DNA from: Campylorhamphus procurvoides
Lineage: Eukaryota; Chordata; Aves; Passeriformes; Dendrocolaptidae
Assembly (NCBI GenBank): GCA_013396655.1
Contig: WBMV01004156.1
Span: 1,044,867-1,108,866 of the forward strand
Length of the DNA stretch: 64,000 nucleotides
Direction of reading: 5' to 3'
Below, piece after piece: positions 58,853 to 64,000 of the stretch. The notes below the pieces were generated by a model. The model saw only the letters and a program-made list of their open reading frames with translations, made no database searches and was not told the origin of the DNA. The number at the start of each line of letters is the position of its first letter. The stretch's first letter is position 1. The position numbers and the translations under genes are program-made.

Positions 58853-59013
58853 GCTTTAGGAATCAAATTTGACCTGAATATAACTCCAGTGGCTTCTGCG
58901 TTCTTACACTAGGGATTAATTTGGCCCTTTCTACTTTTATGTAATGAGCTGATTGCCACAGTATCTTAACCTTGTTACACAATCACCCTTGTCTGGCTGT
59001 GTCCCTGGAGCAC

Positions 59014-59028
59014 TGTGTGTGTGTGTGT
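59014..59028 (+). repeat. Short (TG)n tract
   Basis: About seven TG units. Similar short TG tracts occur at 59100-59113 and 62421-62436. Confidence 0.7.
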
Positions 59029-59289
59029 TTCTAGATCTGGGGTCTCACCTTGACTGACTGTGTGCCTGGTCCTGGAGCCTCACCCTGACTTACACTGTGC
59101 ATGTGTGTGTGTGCATGTTCATTCCAAGTTCAAACAGTGTGTACAGACAAGCCTATGTGGGAACTGAGGGGCTTTCTCGTTTGGCTGGCTGCATCCCTGT
59201 GGTGTCTGCTTTTGCAGGGGGCAAGCAGAGAGGGAATTTGATTAGCAGAGATCTCATTTAAACAAGAAGGAGCATAGGAAAATACATTC

Positions 59290-59295
59290 TTTATT
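59290..59295 (-). terminator. LRTM2: Possible distal poly(A) signal of LRTM2
   Basis: AATAAA on the minus strand inside AATAATAATAAAG, preceded by U-rich, AU-rich sequence typical of 3' UTR ends. It would give a 3' UTR of about 3.9 kb. A further AATAAA lies at 57767-57772. Confidence 0.3.
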
Positions 59296-59598
59296 ATTAT
59301 TCTGTAACAACAAGCCAGAAATATAATATACCTTTAAAAATTTTCTGTCTCATGCCAAAGAAACCTCCATTCAATCATTTTAGAAAATCTTGTCGCTCTC
59401 CCTCAAACGGTAACAAAAAAGAAAAAGGAATTACAAGTGCCATCTGTTCTCTGCAAGAAATGTGCCTGTACCACAGGTGGGTGTGTGGGGAAGGGGAGCG
59501 GGTGGAGCAGGAGGGGTGTTTCTGGTGGCCCTGCCAGCCCCTATGATGCCCTGGCATGTGTGGGACCTGCCTGCCCCAGAGTACCCTCCTTGAGTGCA

Positions 59599-59670
59599 GG
59601 CACCTGCATGTGGCATTGAGGCACCTGCATGTGGCATTGAGGCACCTGCATGTGGCATTGATGCACCTGC
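59599..59670 (+). repeat. Three tandem copies of a 21-base unit
   Basis: GGCACCTGCATGTGGCATTG plus A is repeated exactly at 59599, 59620 and 59641, then a partial fourth unit to 59670. The perfect copies imply recent expansion. It lies in the possible LRTM2 3' UTR or just upstream sequence. Confidence 0.9.
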
Positions 59671-60400
59671 CTGCACCAAAGGGTGCCTTCAGAGGGATTT
59701 CCCCATGCCTAGCCATGCCTGCAGGGATACCAGGAGCCCCTGTCTCCACACACCAGAGGAACCCATTACCTGAGCACACAAGGAGCACTGGGTCTCATTC
59801 TGTACCCAGCATCCCACAGGAGAGCTGGACCACACTGTTCCCTAGAGTGCCTGTGGACAGTGCAGCAGCTCAGTCACACTAGGGCAGCCTGTTTTCCAGG
59901 TGTGCTAGGGAAAGGGAAAAGAGCCTGTTTGCAAACAATGCCATGAAGAGGGTGTTTCCCAGCGAACCCAGTTACTCTGCTCTGCACGTTAGAAGACAAG
60001 TCCTGGTCCTTCCAAGCACAGTATTTGCTTCCCAGTGGGACTCCCCATAGCAGCCAGCCTTCATATTTCTCAGCAACACTCACTTCTCTCCTTTCCTGGG
60101 TGGGTGTCTAAACATAGCAGTCCCATGTCTAGGGTTGAGATAAATCCAGGCTTTCTGCTGTATAAATTAAAACAAAAAAGGAAAGGATGGGCAAGGTCAT
60201 CGTCAGCCCCACAACACAAGATATAGAAAATATTATTAGCAACAAAGAAAAATTGGTCAGGGCAGGAGGAAGTCACAGGGAAGGTGCAGGGAAAGGAGGA
60301 TTTTGTCCCCTCAGCCCCTGTAGTGTCCCCTGCCTTCCTCCCTTTCATTTTACCTCTAGTCTAGTCCCTTAAAAACAGTCTCTCTCACTCTCTTGCTCAC

Positions 60401-60430
60401 TCACACACACACATACACACACACACATAT
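60401..60430 (+). repeat. (CA)n microsatellite
   Basis: CACACA units interrupted by CATA, followed by TATATA. The minus strand is a (TG)n run inside the possible LRTM2 3' UTR. Confidence 0.9.
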
Positions 60431-61401
60431 ATAGATCCCATTTGTTTTGTGCAATATTTCACCATTATTTGATGCAAGTAAAATATAGATCTATAAATAT
60501 ACCACTCTGACTCAAGTCCCATTTCAAGTATGATTGTGGAGTCCAGTATGGTAAAGGGAGAAGTTCCCCTGAGAGGGAGGTTGGGGAGATGTTTGGATCC
60601 AGCAGGCAGGCAGAGTCTAGTCCTGGCTTGCTGGGAATGTGGAGCAGCAGTAACACGCATATGGAGTCTGCAGTGCACCAGTTCTGCCCTTCAGAGTGGG
60701 CTACACTTGGAGCAGGTGGGATGGTTGGAGTGGCTATACAGTGCATGGGGTGAGAGTCCTTCCCCCTCTGTCCTGCCAGTCCCCCTCCTCCTCTTCCTCG
60801 CCCCCACTTGCAGTGTGCTGGGAGCAGGAGTAAAAGGTGTGTGCACACTTGTGGGTGGACTCCTTCTCCCAGTTCTTCCTCTGTGGCAGCCTGGTCTTCT
60901 GCTTCCCGAAGAACATCCTCCCCTGATCCCTGCATCCCTGTGCTGAAGAGCAGTCATGCTTCAACAGTCCAGAGCATCCTGTCTCCTTGCCTTGGTGACT
61001 GGGTAGACCAGGAGGGATTTTGCCACTCCAGGCTTTGATTAAAGATGTTGTGTGCCCGTGGGTCAGTACAACCACCTGTCTGGGACCAGAAGGGGTTGAG
61101 GAGCCAGCATGCATTGCTTCCACAGGGATCCAGTCACAGCGAGCAGGAGGGCTGTGACATGTCCGGAGGCATCGGGATTCAGATGGAGCAGGTGGCAGAG
61201 GTGATGTGCCCTGGCAGGGTCCACCTGCAGTGCATGCTGGGCTCTGAGCACAGGTTGCCAGTGAAACACCCTGCAAAGCTGGGCTGGCTGCCAGCTTGTT
61301 TCCTGATGGCTGGGATCACACCATCCACAGGCACTGTGGATGCACGACCTCCGGTGTCATCTTCCTCGCCCAGGAATACCCACTGTGACGGGTTAGAGCA
61401 G

Positions 61402-61415
61402 GTTACCATGGCAAT
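61402..61415. promoter_or_regulatory. Near-perfect RFX-type X-box
   Basis: GTTACCATGGCAAT matches the GTTRCCATGGYAAC consensus except for the last base. It lies about 1.8 kb past the LRTM2 stop codon on the minus strand and in the same CACNA2D4 intron as the perfect X-box. Confidence 0.4.
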
Positions 61416-62937
61416 GTGCGCTCTCCCCTGGAGACAGCATTTTATCCCACTTCCAGTGATACAAAATGAGTCCTTATGTCGAGTTCCTCTTATTTTTTTC
61501 CCCTCTCCCTTATTTTTTTTTCCCTGTCAGGTCAGAATGAGCTAAGACTAATAGGAGGCACTGCAGTCTGAGGGCTTTAAAGTCTGACTGGGGGAAGTCA
61601 CCCTACGTGACAGTGGCAGTGTGCACAGTTGTGTGTTGGGCACACTCGTGTGCAGCTGTGGATGGCATCAAACACACCAGTGATGCTGAGGGGAGTATAT
61701 GTGGGCTGTGCTGCCTTCCATGCCAGACCCTTCCTGGGCTATCCCACATGTGCCACGCTGTGGTCCAGGTTTCAGCCTTCAGCTCAAGACCCACCAGAAC
61801 TGTGCCCACTCTTTTTGGTCACCCCAACTGCATCACCCTACTCCACACACCGTGTTGGCCCCTCTGCCAGCCACACCAGTTGTGTGACTTCTTCCCCTGA
61901 CACCTTTCCCCAGGCTCACACTACTCAGCATGGCTTACGCTACTGAGGCTGGTAAGCCACCTCCTCCTCTGGTCTTTCCTGATGACCCACTTCTGCTGTG
62001 CCAGTCAAACATTTCTAAATGGAGGCTTCATATCCTTATCCTCTCCATTTCTCAGAGAAAACATAAAACAGATAAGAAGAATACACCTTATTTTTTTCAT
62101 GCTGTGTACTTATTTCCACAGGCTCACACTGTAATCTCGGTAACTTTGTCTCTCTCCATCATCTCCTGCCAATTTCCACTGGCTCTGCACTATGGCTGAG
62201 ATGTTTTTGTTAGGTCCTCAGTGACAGTGTGCATGTATTTTGTCTGAAGCAGAAGGCAATATGCACTGCTATGATCAGGGGAAGGTAAAGTGGCTGAATG
62301 TATTCATGGCTGCACAGAGAGGGCAGATCAGCATGAGCATGTGTGGCTCTGCATGTGCAGGTGGGGTGTCTGGATGTCTGGAACTGGGACTGGCTGCGTG
62401 TGTGTGTTGGGATCAGAATGAGTCAGTGTGTGTGTGTACAGCAGGGTGACTCCGTGTCTGTGCACCTATTGGAGATGACGTGTGTGTCAGCTCACAGATT
62501 TGGACTTGGCCAGGAGCAAAAAGAGGGACACTGTGCTCCCTGGCAGTGTGTTAGAGTGATATGAGTATCTTTCCACCTTTAAAAGTGAGAAGGGAACTCT
62601 CCCACTGACTGTTGTTCTACCCTGGGGACCTTCCCTCCCTTCTGATGCAATCTTGGTGGCACTGACTTGTAGGGCAGACAGCAACTCGCTGTCACACAAC
62701 AGCAGTGACCCTAACAGTGAGGCTTGGACACTTCTGGTGTCCTGCTTCCCACATAAGCTTTCGCAGAGCAGCTCTCTGTTTGCGGAGAACCCTTGACAGG
62801 ATTGAGAACGACTCAGGACCAAAGCTGAGAGGAGGGCACAGGTTCCCAGAAGGTGCCAACTGCCTTTGCAGCAGGCATGTGCGGGAAGCTCAGTGCAAGG
62901 GCATGAGGCACAGCAAGCACTCGAGGTCTGACTCTAC

Positions 62938-62943
62938 TTTATT
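62938..62943 (-). terminator. LRTM2: Possible proximal poly(A) signal of LRTM2
   Basis: AATAAA on the minus strand, 229 bases past the LRTM2 stop codon, followed by a TG/GC-rich stretch that could act as a downstream element. Position and motif only; no transcript evidence. Confidence 0.35.
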
Positions 62944-63171
62944 TTGTCTGGGAGGCCCCAAGGGTGAAAGGGCAAAAAATGGGCCTGGGGCAGAGGAAAG
63001 GAAATAGAGCCAGGTGCCCTGCCCCCCCAGAAGCATGTTGCACTACTTGGGTGAGTGGAGCAATAGCACAGTCTGTCTGTCTGTCTGGGAAGATGTATTT
63101 TGGGAGGACCCCATGCTTGACTGCTCTCAGGTACCTTTTTTCATTGCTGTCCCTTCCTTTCTAGAAGAGTT

Positions 63172-64000
<829 letters not shown>

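Larger units (their letters stand above)
45062..63171 (+). other. CACNA2D4 intron 20 (part), also possible LRTM2 3' UTR at its right end
   Basis: About 18 kb without a coding exon. Holds old LINE remains (54200-57185), a CR1 fragment, A-runs near 46490, 49444 and 58833, two RFX-type X-boxes, a homeodomain motif cluster and the 21-base tandem repeat. The many short open frames show no family resemblance. Confidence 0.8.

Noticed and set aside
59599..59670. CRISPR-like or regulatory array
   Set aside because: Units are contiguous without spacers; it is a simple tandem repeat in a vertebrate genome.
45062..63171. Next CACNA2D4 exon
   Set aside because: I looked for the expected continuation (a segment near LEFLQRKFW) and found no frame with suitable splice sites; it probably lies beyond 64000.

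Overview
The window is vertebrate nuclear DNA, almost certainly from a bird. Many CR1-type LINE fragments, several ending in the avian 3' signature (repeats of ATTCTGTG), sit among small exons of a conserved vertebrate gene. There are no prokaryotic operons, rRNA, tRNA or CRISPR arrays. The species cannot be named from sequence alone. Nine N positions or runs (582, 5170, 30253, 31170, 39574-39715, 40028, 40469, 40776, 44201) show it is a gapped draft assembly.

The plus strand carries twenty internal coding exons (146 to 45061) of CACNA2D4, the alpha2delta-4 auxiliary subunit of voltage-gated calcium channels. They splice in frame into 590 codons, about half the usual family length. They start just before the von Willebrand factor A domain, carry its metal-binding motif, and run through most of the Cache / VGCC_alpha2 region. 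The first exons and signal peptide lie before the window. The exons for the rest of the protein, including the delta peptide and C-terminus, were not found and must lie after it.

After exon 20 comes an open intron of at least 18.9 kb. At its far end, on the minus strand, lies the last coding exon of LRTM2 (63172-63626), a leucine-rich-repeat transmembrane protein. It encodes the juxtamembrane stalk, the membrane helix and the cytoplasmic tail. The antisense nesting of LRTM2 inside CACNA2D4 matches the known vertebrate arrangement and supports both gene names (LRTM1 pairs with CACNA2D3). Its 3' UTR may run several kilobases down to a poly(A) signal at 62938, 59290 or 57767.

Introns are mostly unique sequence with CR1 fragments. 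Five intronic segments (501-674, 4383-5957, 29855-31708, 39418-40497, 43725-44677) are near-identical direct duplications meeting at N positions. They are probably false duplications of the assembly, and none touches an exon. A GC-rich block before exon 19 holds a pentanucleotide minisatellite, a CpG-rich segment and a strong G-quadruplex motif. The last intron holds a perfect palindromic RFX X-box and a second near-perfect one, the best regulatory candidates here. I found no evidence of a wholly new gene system.
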